The translations under genes were made by a program, and so were the position numbers. A model generated the notes under the pieces. It did not search any database. It was not told the origin of the DNA and saw only the letters and a list, made by a program, of their open reading frames with translations. Positions 35,777-44,675 of a stretch of DNA of 64,000 nucleotides are shown here, piece after piece. The stretch comes from Actinoplanes campanulatus (GTDB taxonomy: Bacteria > Actinomycetota > Actinomycetes > Mycobacteriales > Micromonosporaceae). Positions within the stretch are counted from its first letter, which is position 1, and every line of letters starts with the position of its first letter. The stretch spans positions 62,001 through 126,000 of the forward strand of contig NZ_BMPW01000014.1 of assembly GCF_014647795.1 (NCBI RefSeq). The letters run 5' to 3'.

Positions 35777-36801
35777 CGTGTCCCCTCACCCGCCCGTGTC
35801 GACGCCCACTCTGCCCGACCCGCGCACCCCGCCCCAAAATCGATCACCCCGGCTGGAGACCTTTGTGGTTGAGGTCCGCGTTTCGGTTCATCTTTGGTAC
35901 GCGTGAGGTCGTTCTGCCTTGTTCGGGTCGTTCCGTCTGTTCGGCCCGGCTTGCTGCCGGGTCCGGCCTGTGCCGCCCCCGCCGGGCTGAGTCCCTGCCG
36001 CTCCGCTGCGCGAAGCGGCCCTAATCGGGAGGAAGTAGGTCTACTTTCGAGTTAGATCGGTGGGCCACCCCCTGATGTGCCGCCGGTCGCGCTGGGCGAC
36101 CGGTTGCGGGTGATGCTCGCCAGCCACCCCGTGGCGCCTACTCCCTGATCTGCCGCCGGTCACGGCGGGTGGGTGGTTGCGGTGGTGATCGCCGGCCACC
36201 GGAAGTGCCCACTCCCGGCCACCCGCCGCGACCGGCGCGACGGCGGTAAGTGGGCAGCCCCGGTGCTGGGAAGCAGAAGGGCGACCGGCGGCCGAGCGGA
36301 AGCGGCGACAGAAAGCGTGAGCTGGCAGGCCCGGTGCCGGGAAGCAAGACGGCGACGAACGGCCGAGCGCAAGCGGGCGGCAGGTGGACGACGGAACTCC
36401 GCGGGAGCACCGGTCCAACTCGAAAGTAGACCTACTTCCTCCCGACTAGGGCCGCTTCGCGCAGCGGAGCGGCAGGGACTCAGCCCGGCGGGCGCGGCAC
36501 AGGCCGGACCCGGCAGCGAACCCGCGCCGCACCGACGGGACGGTCCACACGGAACAGGGCGACGTCTCGCGTACCGGAGGATTCCTGGACCCTAACCACG
36601 AAAGCTCTCTAGCCGTGGGAGCTGCCTCAACCCGCCCGAAAACGATCCCCGACCGGCTGAAGGCGGCGGGCCGGGGTGAGGGTGGGGTCGCGCTCACGCC
36701 CGGCGGGCGCGGCACGGCCGGGACGTCGCACCCGGCTCGCGGGGTGCGGCGGGACGGGGTGGATTCGGCGGGGGCGGCGTTGGGCGTACCGGAAATGGGG
36801 T
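35777..36801. other. Gene-free 1-kb stretch holding an inverted-repeat element
   Basis: No credible coding region lies between the SecA2-like and molybdenum hydroxylase genes. Most of it is the inverted-repeat element at 35847-36619; the remaining about 180 bp beside the hydroxylase stop hold one more copy of the dispersed GTGCCGCGCCCGCCGGGC motif (36696-36717, reverse). Confidence 0.6.
35847..36619. mobile_element. MITE-like element with ~205-bp inverted repeats
   Basis: The arms 35847-36053 and 36417-36619 are inverted copies. The inner 100 bp (35954-36053 against 36417-36516) differ at only about two positions; the outer parts are more diverged. The 363-bp centre holds two pairs of about 72-bp direct repeats (starting 36071/36144 and 36261/36332). 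An AAGTAG-GT-CTACTT palindrome lies in each arm. No transposase is encoded, so this would be a non-autonomous element; clear target-site duplications were not seen. Confidence 0.5.
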
Positions 36802-39429
36802 TCAAGGGTTCAAAGCCTGCCAGATGCGGTCGGCGGTGTAGGGGAGGTCGGTCAGGCGGATGCCGAGGGCGTCGCGGAGGGCGTTGCCGAGGGCCGGGGA
36901 GACCGGGTTGTACGGGGACTCGCTCATCGATTTGGCGCCCAGCGGCCCGATCGTGTCCGTCGTGGTGGCGAAATGGACCTCGGTGGGCGGGATGTCAGCG
37001 ACGGTGGGGAGGTGGTACTGACGGAACGTGGTCGTGGTGACCTCGCCGGACGGGGAGATGTCGACGTGTTCGGCGAGGGTGGCGCCCAGGGCCTGGGCGA
37101 CGCCGCCCTCGATCTGGCCGCGGAGCTGGAGCGGGTTCATGACGGTTCCGGCGTCGGCGCTGTGGACGCTGCGGAGGATGCGCAGTTCGCCGGTGCCGGG
37201 GTCGACGGCGATGCGGAAGAACTGGGCGTTGAAGGCCACCGAGCGTGGGGTGCCGTCGAAGTGGCCGCTCGCGGAGACGGTACCGAGTGAGGAGAGGTCC
37301 AGGGTGCGCAGCGCGTGGGTCTCGGAGGGGGTGTGGCCGGTGAGGGCGAGGAGCTGGGCGCGCAGCGAGCGGCAGGCGCGGAGCACGGCCTGCCCGGCGA
37401 CCACCACGCCGGTGGAGGCGAAGGCGCCGGTGTCGTGGCGGACCACGTCGGTGTCGGACTGTCTGATGAGGATGCGGTCGGGGGTGGTGTGCAGTTCGTC
37501 GGCGGCGATCTGGGCGTGGACCGTGGTGCTGCCGTTGCCGAACTCGGCGGTGCCGACCGACAGCTCGTAGCGGCCGTCGGGGAGCAGGGTGACGGTGGCG
37601 TCGGCGAAGTGGCCGCCGGGCGGGCCGGCGGCGATCATCGCGATGGCCATGCCCTGGCCGGTCAGCCAGCCGGGCGGGGCCTCGTCGACGGTGGCGGCGG
37701 CCTCCCGCATCCTGGCGAGGCACTGGTCCAGGCCGTAGCTGGCGATGCCGAGGTCGGGGACGTGGGCGCCGGGGGCGGTGAGGTCGTCGCCGGGGCGGAC
37801 CACGTTGAGCTCGCGGAACGTCACCGGGTCCATGTCGATCATGCGGGCCAGCTCGTCGAGGACCTGTTCGACGGCGAAGGTGACCTGGCCGAGGCCGTAG
37901 CCGCGGAACGCTCCGGCGGGGACGGTGTTCGTGTAGACGGTGTAGGCGTCTGTCCGGATATTTCCGCACTTGTAGACCGCTACCGTCTCGTGGCAGCCGT
38001 GGTGCATGACGGACGGGCCGTGGTTGCCGTAGGCGCCGGTGTCCACCAGGACGTTCAACTGGAGGGCCGTGATGGCCCCGTCCCGCGTGGCCCCCGCCTT
38101 GACCGTGATGGTGAACGGATGCCGGGTGGTCGCCGCGGTGAACTGTTCGGAGCGAGTGAACTCCCACTTGACCGGCCGCCCGGTGCGCAGGACCGCCAGC
38201 GTGACGAGATCCTCCACCAACATCTCCTGCTTGCCACCGAAGCCACCGCCCACACGCCCGGCCACCACGCGCACTTTGTCCGGATTTATGGAGAAAAGTC
38301 GCGACAAGGCGCGCCGGGTCAGGAACGGCGTCTGCGTGCTGGAGCGGATCACCAGTCGGTCGTCGTCATCCAGCCAACCCACCGCACCGTGCGTCTCCAA
38401 GCTCGCATGCTGCACACGCGGTGTTCTGAATGTCGCCTCGTAGACCGCGTCGGCCGCCGCGAACCCCGTGGCCACGTCACCGATGCCGGCGTGCAACTCC
38501 CCCACCACGTTGGCGTCGGCCCGCACGATCCCCTGCGCGATCCCCTTGTCCCCGTGCACCAGCGGCGCCCCGGGCAGCATGGCCAGAGCGGGATCGATCA
38601 CCGCGGGCAGCACCTCGTACTCCACGTGCAGCCGGCGCACCCCCTCCTCGGCCGCCGCCTCGGAGCTGGCGACCACCGCCGCCACCCGCTGCCCCACGAA
38701 CCGGACCACCTCGTCGAGGACCCGGGTGTCGTACGGATCCTCCGCCTCGTTCTCGTGCTGTCCCGTGGAGAACAGCCGCTCGGGGGCGTCCTTGTGGGTG
38801 AGCACGGCCTCCACCCCCGGCACGGCCAGCGCGGCGGTGGTGTCGATCGACAGGATCCGGGCGTGCGCGTGCGGCGACCGCAGCGCCTTGAGGTGCAGCA
38901 ACCCGGGCACGTCCAGGTCGAACGTGTACCGGGCGGTCCCGTCGACCACCTGTGGCCCGGCCGGGGCGCCGAGGTTCGACCCGACCGCCGAGCCGGCCCG
39001 CGGTGTGACGGCGGCGGCGCGCCCTTCGATGGCGTCGGTGATCGCGCGATAGCCCGTACACCGGCAGAGGTTGCCTTTGAGGCTGCGTGGCAGGTCCTCG
39101 CGCTGTTCGTCGGTGAGCGCCACCGCCGTCATGATCATGCCGGCGGTGCAGAAGCCGCACTGGAAGCCCTGCGCGTCGAGGAAGCACTGCTGCACCGGGT
39201 GCCCGGCCAGGCCCTCGATCGTGGTGACACGGTGGCCCTGGGCGCGGAAGGCCGGATAGACGCAACTGTGCACCGGCGTCCCGTCGACGTGGACCGTGCA
39301 CGCTCCGCAGTCGCCGGCGTCGCAGCCCTTCTTGACGCCGAAGCAGCCCTCCTCCCGCAGGTAGGTGCGCAGGCACTGCCCGGGCCGGGGTGCGCGGTCG
39401 TGCGGGGTTCCGTTGATCTCGATGCTCAT
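36802..39429 (-). CDS. Molybdenum hydroxylase: [2Fe-2S] and Mo-cofactor subunits fused
   Basis: The 875-residue protein starts with the plant-type [2Fe-2S] domain (KKGCDAGDCGACTVHVDG), then the second cluster (QCGFCTAGM, NLCRCTGY, residues about 90-130), then the aldehyde oxidase/xanthine dehydrogenase cofactor domain: GRVGGGFGGKQEML, AGAFRGYGLGQ and GPLGAKSMSESPYNPVSPAL, where the Glu after MS is the likely catalytic base. In xanthine dehydrogenases these are often separate chains. It is coupled by ATGA overlap to the FAD subunit, giving a complete electron path Mo to Fe-S to FAD. The substrate is probably a purine or aldehyde, not determinable here. Confidence 0.85.
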   Translation of the reverse strand: MSIEINGTPHDRAPRPGQCLRTYLREEGCFGVKKGCDAGDCGACTVHVDGTPVHSCVYPAFRAQGHRVTTIEGLAGHPVQQCFLDAQGFQCGFCTAGMIMTAVALTDEQREDLPRSLKGNLCRCTGYRAITDAIEGRAAAVTPRAGSAVGSNLGAPAGPQVVDGTARYTFDLDVPGLLHLKALRSPHAHARILSIDTTAALAVPGVEAVLTHKDAPERLFSTGQHENEAEDPYDTRVLDEVVRFVGQRVAAVVASSEAAAEEGVRRLHVEYEVLPAVIDPALAMLPGAPLVHGDKGIAQGIVRADANVVGELHAGIGDVATGFAAADAVYEATFRTPRVQHASLETHGAVGWLDDDDRLVIRSSTQTPFLTRRALSRLFSINPDKVRVVAGRVGGGFGGKQEMLVEDLVTLAVLRTGRPVKWEFTRSEQFTAATTRHPFTITVKAGATRDGAITALQLNVLVDTGAYGNHGPSVMHHGCHETVAVYKCGNIRTDAYTVYTNTVPAGAFRGYGLGQVTFAVEQVLDELARMIDMDPVTFRELNVVRPGDDLTAPGAHVPDLGIASYGLDQCLARMREAAATVDEAPPGWLTGQGMAIAMIAAGPPGGHFADATVTLLPDGRYELSVGTAEFGNGSTTVHAQIAADELHTTPDRILIRQSDTDVVRHDTGAFASTGVVVAGQAVLRACRSLRAQLLALTGHTPSETHALRTLDLSSLGTVSASGHFDGTPRSVAFNAQFFRIAVDPGTGELRILRSVHSADAGTVMNPLQLRGQIEGGVAQALGATLAEHVDISPSGEVTTTTFRQYHLPTVADIPPTEVHFATTTDTIGPLGAKSMSESPYNPVSPALGNALRDALGIRLTDLPYTADRIWQALNP

Positions 39430-40214
39430 GCGGCCAGCTCCGTGCGGATCTGCGCAGCGTAGTGCCGGGTCAGGTGGCGGCGCCAGATCGGCCGGCCGTG
39501 CACGTCGTCGACGTACTGGTCGGCCGGGATGGTGTCGAGCGCGGCCTCCACCTCGTCCGCCGAGGGCGGATCAGGGAAGCGGAGAACGTGCGGGCGCCGG
39601 GTCGCGGCGGTCACGGTGAGTGAGATTCCTCCGGCGGGGTCGGCCCGGCCGATCAGGAGCACGGCCGATCGGCCATGACGATGCAGAGACCCTCGGCGGT
39701 ACGCAGTACGCGTGCTCAACATCGATGCGGAAAGGTGGATCGCCCGCAGCAGCTCGCCGTCGCGCAGCACGGTCGTGCCCTCGCCGGTGACGAAATCGGC
39801 GGCCGGCACCCGGCGTTCGCCACCGTCCGGGCCGATCAGCACACAGATGCCGTCGAGCGCCGCGACCAGCGAGATCATCGGCCCGGCCGGGAGGGCGGCG
39901 CAGAGGTTGCCGCCGACCGTGGCCACGTTCCAGATCTTGAACGAGGCGAGGAACGCGTGGCAGCACTGCCGGACGATGCCGTACCCCCGCAGGCCCTCGG
40001 CCAGCTCGGCGATGGTGCAGGTGGCGGCGATCTCGACACCGTCGTCGTGGACCGTCAGCGGTGGCCATCCGGCGGCCGTGAGATCAAGAAGGCGGCTGAC
40101 GTGCGGCCGGGGCTCGCCGAACAGCGCGGTCCCCCCGCCCAGCCAGGCGTCGCCGGGCCGCCACTGACCGGGTGACGCGGGGCTGATCACTTCGGTGACG
40201 GTGTGCAGATCCAC
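39426..40214 (-). CDS. FAD-binding subunit of the molybdenum hydroxylase
   Basis: The 262-residue protein has FKIWNVATVGGNLCAALPAG, the FAD-binding loop of CoxM/XdhB-type subunits, preceded by the LGGGTAL strand. It is the first gene of the pair and overlaps the start of the Mo/Fe-S subunit by four bases. No maturation gene (XdhC, MobA-like) is nearby. Confidence 0.85.
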   Translation of the reverse strand: MDLHTVTEVISPASPGQWRPGDAWLGGGTALFGEPRPHVSRLLDLTAAGWPPLTVHDDGVEIAATCTIAELAEGLRGYGIVRQCCHAFLASFKIWNVATVGGNLCAALPAGPMISLVAALDGICVLIGPDGGERRVPAADFVTGEGTTVLRDGELLRAIHLSASMLSTRTAYRRGSLHRHGRSAVLLIGRADPAGGISLTVTAATRRPHVLRFPDPPSADEVEAALDTIPADQYVDDVHGRPIWRRHLTRHYAAQIRTELAA

Positions 40215-40576
40215 AGACGCACGCTACGCCCGCGGTGTTTCCGATCACAGCCGTCGCCGAGGGGCCGTTGTTACGTCCCGGTCACTCGGCCGGCCACCGG
40301 ACGAACCCTTCGTTATGGAGCCGTGACAAATCTGGACTTGCGTACCCGGGGTAACGGGTAATTGCTCGGCCCCGATCCTAATGTCCGAAATTTCGGATAG
40401 CTCGGTGGCGGAGGTCACCGTCAGTCATGTTGATCAAGTGATCCGGGTTACTGACGAGTAAAGAAGGCCTCTTGTAGTCGCGGCCCGCGAGCGGCAGCAT
40501 TTCGGGCACATTACGACCGCGACCATCGACGTGTCTCGCTACGAGTCGCCGGTCCACCATCGAAGAGGAGGTCCGC
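40215..40576. other. Intergenic promoter region before the DUF6230 gene
   Basis: No gene fits in these 362 bp. The region contains a perfect 14-bp palindrome (40384-40397) and a TTGATCAA palindrome (about 40431-40438), so it probably carries control sites for the divergent hydroxylase and DUF6230 genes. Confidence 0.45.
40384..40397. promoter_or_regulatory. Perfect palindrome TCCGAAATTTCGGA
   Basis: A 14-bp perfect palindrome in the divergent intergenic region, typical in size for a dimeric repressor site. The cognate regulator is not apparent in the window. Confidence 0.4.
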
Positions 40577-41206
40577 GTGGAGGAGGCGCAAGACGCGCCG
40601 GCGTACGGGCGCACCAACTGGCGCCGGTTCGCCGTAGCGGTGGGCGTGCCGACCGTTGTCGCCGGTGGCCTGGTGCTCGCCCTCGCCGAGGGAGCCCTGG
40701 CAGCGAACTTCACCGTGTCCGGCAAGCAGTTCAAGCTCACCGCCGACACGCTGGTCGGCACCGGCTTCACCCAGTACAGCGGCGAGTTGGACACCCAGGA
40801 CCCGGACTACCCGGGCGGCAAGATCCCGGCGGCCATGTCCGGCATCAAGTCGGCCACGCTGGTCGGTCTCTGCCAGTCCGTCGCGGTCGGGCCGGTGACC
40901 CTGCGTATCGAGGCCGGTAACGATGAGAACAACCCGGTGAAGGCGGAGAACCTGCTGATCGGCATGTCCGAGCTCGGCGGGAACGCCACCTTCGAGGACA
41001 TCCAGATCGGCCTGGACGCCTCCACCATGACCCGCGACGGCGCGGAGAGCCACGGCGCTCCGGGCTCCTTCGGGCAGCAGTCCCGGACCGTCACGATCGA
41101 GAACCTGCGGCAGAAGGCGTACTACACCTCCGCCTCCACGTTCGTCCTCAACGGCATGAGCCTCAAGCTGCACATCGGCGGCTCGCACGAGTGCTACCAG
41201 GACTGA
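40577..41206 (+). CDS. DUF6230 family exported protein
   Basis: The 209-residue protein has a long signal segment (TNWRRFAVAVGVPTVVAGGL, cleavage near ALAANF), followed by the typical DUF6230 run FTVSGKQFKLTADTLVGTGF and FGQQSRTVTIENLRQKAYYT with a C-terminal HECYQD. It was long mislabelled cholesterol esterase in streptomycetes; its function is unknown. GTG 40577 follows GAGGAGG. The usual partner DUF6114 is encoded next. Confidence 0.85.
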   Translation: MEEAQDAPAYGRTNWRRFAVAVGVPTVVAGGLVLALAEGALAANFTVSGKQFKLTADTLVGTGFTQYSGELDTQDPDYPGGKIPAAMSGIKSATLVGLCQSVAVGPVTLRIEAGNDENNPVKAENLLIGMSELGGNATFEDIQIGLDASTMTRDGAESHGAPGSFGQQSRTVTIENLRQKAYYTSASTFVLNGMSLKLHIGGSHECYQD

Positions 41207-41280
41207 CCCGGTCTCACCGGGCTCGCGGAGCGCATCTCCGCGAGCCCGCCCGCTGCCGCGAACCCGAGGAAAGGACCGCC

Positions 41281-42666
41281 GTGCCGACGGAGAGCTTCTG
41301 GGACCGGTTCCGCCGGTGGCGGCGTGCCCGGCCGTTCTGGGGCGGGCTCGTGATGCTGCTGTCCGGGCTGGCGATGTTCGTCAGCGCCAACCTGGAGCTG
41401 GACAACATCAAGATCCACATCGGGCCTCAGGGGTTCTACTCGTACCTGCTGCCGGTGATCATGCTGACCTGCGGGGCGCTGGCCTGGTTCAGCCCGGCGC
41501 AGCGGCTGTTCTACGGGATCGTCGGGATCATCACGGCGCTGTACTCGTTCATCGGGCTGAACCTGGGCGGCTGGATCCTCGGCATGATGCTCGGGATCGT
41601 GGGCGGCGCCCTGGTGGTGGCGTGGGGACCGCCCCGCGCCGGGAGCGACAAGCGGCCCACCCAGAAGATGCCGCCGGTGCCGGTGGACCCGACCATCGTT
41701 CCCGGCATCGACCCGGAACCGGGGCACCACTCGCTGCACCGCAAGGCTCTGCTCATCATGGCGCCGCTGCTGGTGGCCGCCACCGTGGCGGTCGCCGGGA
41801 ACCGGCCGGCCGAGGCGGCGGAGTGCCCGGCGGGCCTGCCGTCCCGTAAGGCGAGCGCCTCCCCCAGCGTGAGCCCGAGCCGGAGCGCCACGAAACCGAC
41901 GGCCTCGCCGACCGTCGCGCCGTCGACGAGCACCGGCACGAGCGCCGGCCCGACGCCCACCCCGACCCCGACCCCGACGGAGACCAGCGATCACCCGATC
42001 CTGGACGGCATCAACGACTTCTGGGAGGGCGTCGGCGACCTGATCGGCATCGGCGGCAACGACGACGAGCAGGAGGCGGAGCCCACCCCGTCGGCCACAC
42101 CCACGGCCTCCACCACCGCCGCGCCGGCCCCGGAGAAGACACCCACGAGGGCGCCCACGACGGCGACGCCCACCAGGGAGGCCACCGCCAAGCCGGAGGA
42201 GATCCCGTGCCTCGGCGCCCGGCAGGTCGGCCTGCTCGCCGAGGACGGCGACATTCCCCTCGCCGCCGCGAAACCCGGCGTGGTCAAGGCCGCCTCGGTG
42301 ACCATGTACAACTCGTCGTACGACGGGGTCGCCGAGGTGCCCACCGCCAACGGCCCGGTCCGGTCGCTGAAGTTCACCATGGACAGGGTGGTGAACACCC
42401 CGTTCAGCCTCACCATCGACGAGCCGGGCGACGCCACCACGGTCATCGAGAGCGGCGAGCTGATCCTCGACGGTGACGTGGAGTTCTACAGCCCCACCTT
42501 CAAGGGCAAGCTGTTCGGGCTGATCCCGGTCACGTTCACCCCGGAGCAGCCGCCGCCGCTGACCCTGCCGGTGCTGTGGTTCACCGACGTGACGCTGGAC
42601 CTGGCGTACGTGAAGTCGAACGCCCTCACCGCGGAGCCGCTCGACATCAACGAGAAGATCGGCTGA
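41281..42666 (+). CDS. DUF6114 membrane protein with Thr/Pro-rich linker and extra C-terminal domain
   Basis: GTG 41281 follows GAGGAAAGGA. Residues 1-125 form the DUF6114 part with four membrane helices (WGGLVMLLSGLAMFVSANLE, GFYSYLLPVIMLTCG, GGWILGMMLGIVGGALVVAW). A further hydrophobic segment near residue 160 is followed by a Ser/Thr/Pro-rich stretch (residues about 185-300) and a beta-rich domain of about 150 residues that resembles the DUF6230 protein in style. The 461-residue protein is much longer than plain DUF6114. I infer a membrane-anchored, envelope-exposed domain working with the DUF6230 partner. Confidence 0.8.
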   Translation: MPTESFWDRFRRWRRARPFWGGLVMLLSGLAMFVSANLELDNIKIHIGPQGFYSYLLPVIMLTCGALAWFSPAQRLFYGIVGIITALYSFIGLNLGGWILGMMLGIVGGALVVAWGPPRAGSDKRPTQKMPPVPVDPTIVPGIDPEPGHHSLHRKALLIMAPLLVAATVAVAGNRPAEAAECPAGLPSRKASASPSVSPSRSATKPTASPTVAPSTSTGTSAGPTPTPTPTPTETSDHPILDGINDFWEGVGDLIGIGGNDDEQEAEPTPSATPTASTTAAPAPEKTPTRAPTTATPTREATAKPEEIPCLGARQVGLLAEDGDIPLAAAKPGVVKAASVTMYNSSYDGVAEVPTANGPVRSLKFTMDRVVNTPFSLTIDEPGDATTVIESGELILDGDVEFYSPTFKGKLFGLIPVTFTPEQPPPLTLPVLWFTDVTLDLAYVKSNALTAEPLDINEKIG

Positions 42667-42714
42667 CATGGCATAGATTCGGTGCACGACTGTCCCACGA
42701 TTGGAGATCGCATC

Positions 42715-42984
42715 GTGTGCCGGAGCATCCATCAGCTGCACAATTTCGAGCCGCCCGCGACGCCGGACGAGATCCAGGCGGCCGCCCTCCAGTACGTCCG
42801 GAAGATCGCCGGGACGGCCCGGCCCTCGCAGGCCAACCAGGCGGTGTTCGACGAGGCCGTGGCAGCGGTGGCGGCGGCCACCGCGGAACTGCTGGCGAAC
42901 CTGGTGACGAACGCGCCGCCGCGCAACCGGGAGGAGGAGGCGGTGAAGGCACGGGCCCGGGCGGAGAAGCGCTACGCCTCCTGA
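42715..42984 (+). CDS. DUF2277 family protein
   Basis: The 89-residue protein begins at GTG 42715 with CRSIHQLHNFEPPATPDEIQ, the family signature, and continues as a short helical protein (AALQYVRKIAG). DUF2277 is a small cytosolic family of unknown function found in many actinobacteria. A Shine-Dalgarno-like TTGGAGA lies upstream. Confidence 0.85.
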   Translation: MCRSIHQLHNFEPPATPDEIQAAALQYVRKIAGTARPSQANQAVFDEAVAAVAAATAELLANLVTNAPPRNREEEAVKARARAEKRYAS

Positions 42985-43114
42985 CCGTCCGTACGGATGA
43001 TCATGCCCGTTCGGCTCATTAATGGCCATTTCGGGCAAAACCGACGAACACCCTGAATAGCCTCGTCAGCGGACACGTGATCCGGTGCGTGACCAGGACA
43101 GACAGGGGGCAATC

Positions 43115-44092
43115 GTGGGCGAGGCACTGGCGACCATGCCGATCCGGCGGGCGGAGTTCCGGACGACCGACATCGCCGAGACCCATGAGATCCTCCGCCG
43201 TACGTATGTCGACCACCGCCCGCACATGAGCCGTCCCGGCGCCGACTTCCTGTTCCACTCGCGGACCGCGGCGGCCGGGGATCTCACCCTCGACCGGTTG
43301 CGCTACCGGGGCGCGGTGGAGTCGGCCTCCGACCCGTTCGACTCGGTCATCACGGTCGTCGTCTGCGACGGCCGGTACCGCGTCGACACCGGCGGCGGAG
43401 CCGTCCCGTTCGCGGCCGGGGACGCCTTCCTGGTACCGCTCGGGACACCGTTCCAGGTCGCCTGGCAGGGCATCGACCTGCAGAACGTCCGATTCCCCCT
43501 GGAGACCGCGGCCCGGGCGGCGAGCCGACTCGGAGTGGACACGGTGGACTTTCGATTCGACGCCCCGGCGCCGGTGTCGCCACGGATGCGGCAGCACTGG
43601 ATCGCCACGGTCAAGTACGTGACCGGGACCTTCGCCGGCCCGGAACCCGCCGCGGCGCATCCGCTGGTGCACGCGGCGCTCCTCGACCTGGTGGGCGCCA
43701 CCGCGGTGGCGGTGTTCCCGAACACCACGATGACGACGGACTACACCCCCGGTCCGGGGCGGGTGCCGCCGGCCGCGGTCCGCCGGGCGATGGCGTACAT
43801 CGACGCGCACGCCGGCGAGCCGATCACCATCGAGGACATCGCCGGGGTCGCCAACCTCGGCGTACGGGGTCTCCAGGCCGCCTTCGCCCGGCACGGCGAC
43901 ACCACCCCGACCGGCTATCTGCGCCTGGCCCGCCTGCACGGCGCGCACCGCGACCTGCGCGACGGCGACCCGGCCCGCGGCGACACGGTCGGCGCGATCG
44001 CCCGCCGGTGGGGGTTCGCCGCGCAGGGCCGGTTCGCCGTCGAGTACCGCAAGCTGTTCGGCCGCTCCCCCAGCCACACGCTGCGCACCTGA
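43115..44092 (+). CDS. AraC family regulator
   Basis: The 325-residue protein has an AraC-binding-like N-terminal domain and a C-terminal helix-turn-helix (ITIEDIAGVANLGVRGLQAA, TTPTGYLRLARLHGAHRDLR, GFAAQGRFAVEYRKLFGRSP). GTG 43115 follows CAGGGGG; an earlier in-frame GTG at 43085 is less likely. The adjacent genes give no clear target. Confidence 0.84.
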   Translation: MGEALATMPIRRAEFRTTDIAETHEILRRTYVDHRPHMSRPGADFLFHSRTAAAGDLTLDRLRYRGAVESASDPFDSVITVVVCDGRYRVDTGGGAVPFAAGDAFLVPLGTPFQVAWQGIDLQNVRFPLETAARAASRLGVDTVDFRFDAPAPVSPRMRQHWIATVKYVTGTFAGPEPAAAHPLVHAALLDLVGATAVAVFPNTTMTTDYTPGPGRVPPAAVRRAMAYIDAHAGEPITIEDIAGVANLGVRGLQAAFARHGDTTPTGYLRLARLHGAHRDLRDGDPARGDTVGAIARRWGFAAQGRFAVEYRKLFGRSPSHTLRT

Positions 44093-44198
44093 CCGGGCGC
44101 GTCCCGGTGAGCGGTACGGAGGTGGGCCGTCCGCCGGCGGCGGGTGCGCCGCTCGGCATGATCCGGGCGAGGTTTCGCGCGGACGAGAGGACCACGAC

Positions 44199-44675
44199 AT
44201 GACCACGAATGCCGCTGCCCGCATCACGGTGCGCCGGGCCACGGTGGAGGATCTTCCGGAGGCGGCGGTCCTGTTCGGCGACTACCTCGAGTTCTACGGC
44301 AGGCCCGCCGGCCCGGAGAAGGTGCTGGCGTTCCTGCGGGAGCGGCACGAGCGCGGCGAGTCGGTGCTGCTGCTGGCCCGCGACGGGAACGGCGAGCCGG
44401 CCGGGTTCACGCACCTCTACCCGACGTTCTCCTCGCTGTCGATGGCTCCGGTGTGGACGCTCAACGACCTGTTCGTGGCCCCCACCGCCCGGCGCACCGG
44501 CGCCGGGCGGGCGCTGGTGCGGGCCTGCGTGGCCGAGGCCGGGAAGGCCGGGGCGATCGGTGTGCAGCTCCAGACGGCGCCGGACAACCACACCGCGCAG
44601 GCGCTCTACCGGGCCGAGGGCTTCGTGCCGGACGAGTTCACCGCCTACTGGCTGTCGCTGCCGGTCAGCGACTGA
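44199..44675 (+). CDS. GNAT family N-acetyltransferase
   Basis: The 158-residue protein has the GNAT core ITVRRATVEDLPEAAVLFGD, WTLNDLFVAPTARRTGAGRA (the acetyl-CoA-binding RxxGxG-like loop) and ALYRAEGFVPDEFTAYW. It moves an acetyl group from acetyl-CoA to an unknown small molecule or protein. It is convergent with, and overlaps by 11 bp, the aminotransferase gene. Confidence 0.85.
   Translation: MTTNAAARITVRRATVEDLPEAAVLFGDYLEFYGRPAGPEKVLAFLRERHERGESVLLLARDGNGEPAGFTHLYPTFSSLSMAPVWTLNDLFVAPTARRTGAGRALVRACVAEAGKAGAIGVQLQTAPDNHTAQALYRAEGFVPDEFTAYWLSLPVSD

Noticed and set aside
36802-39429. Calling the enzyme xanthine dehydrogenase outright
   Set aside because: The active-site motif fits several molybdenum hydroxylases, and no purine genes are linked.
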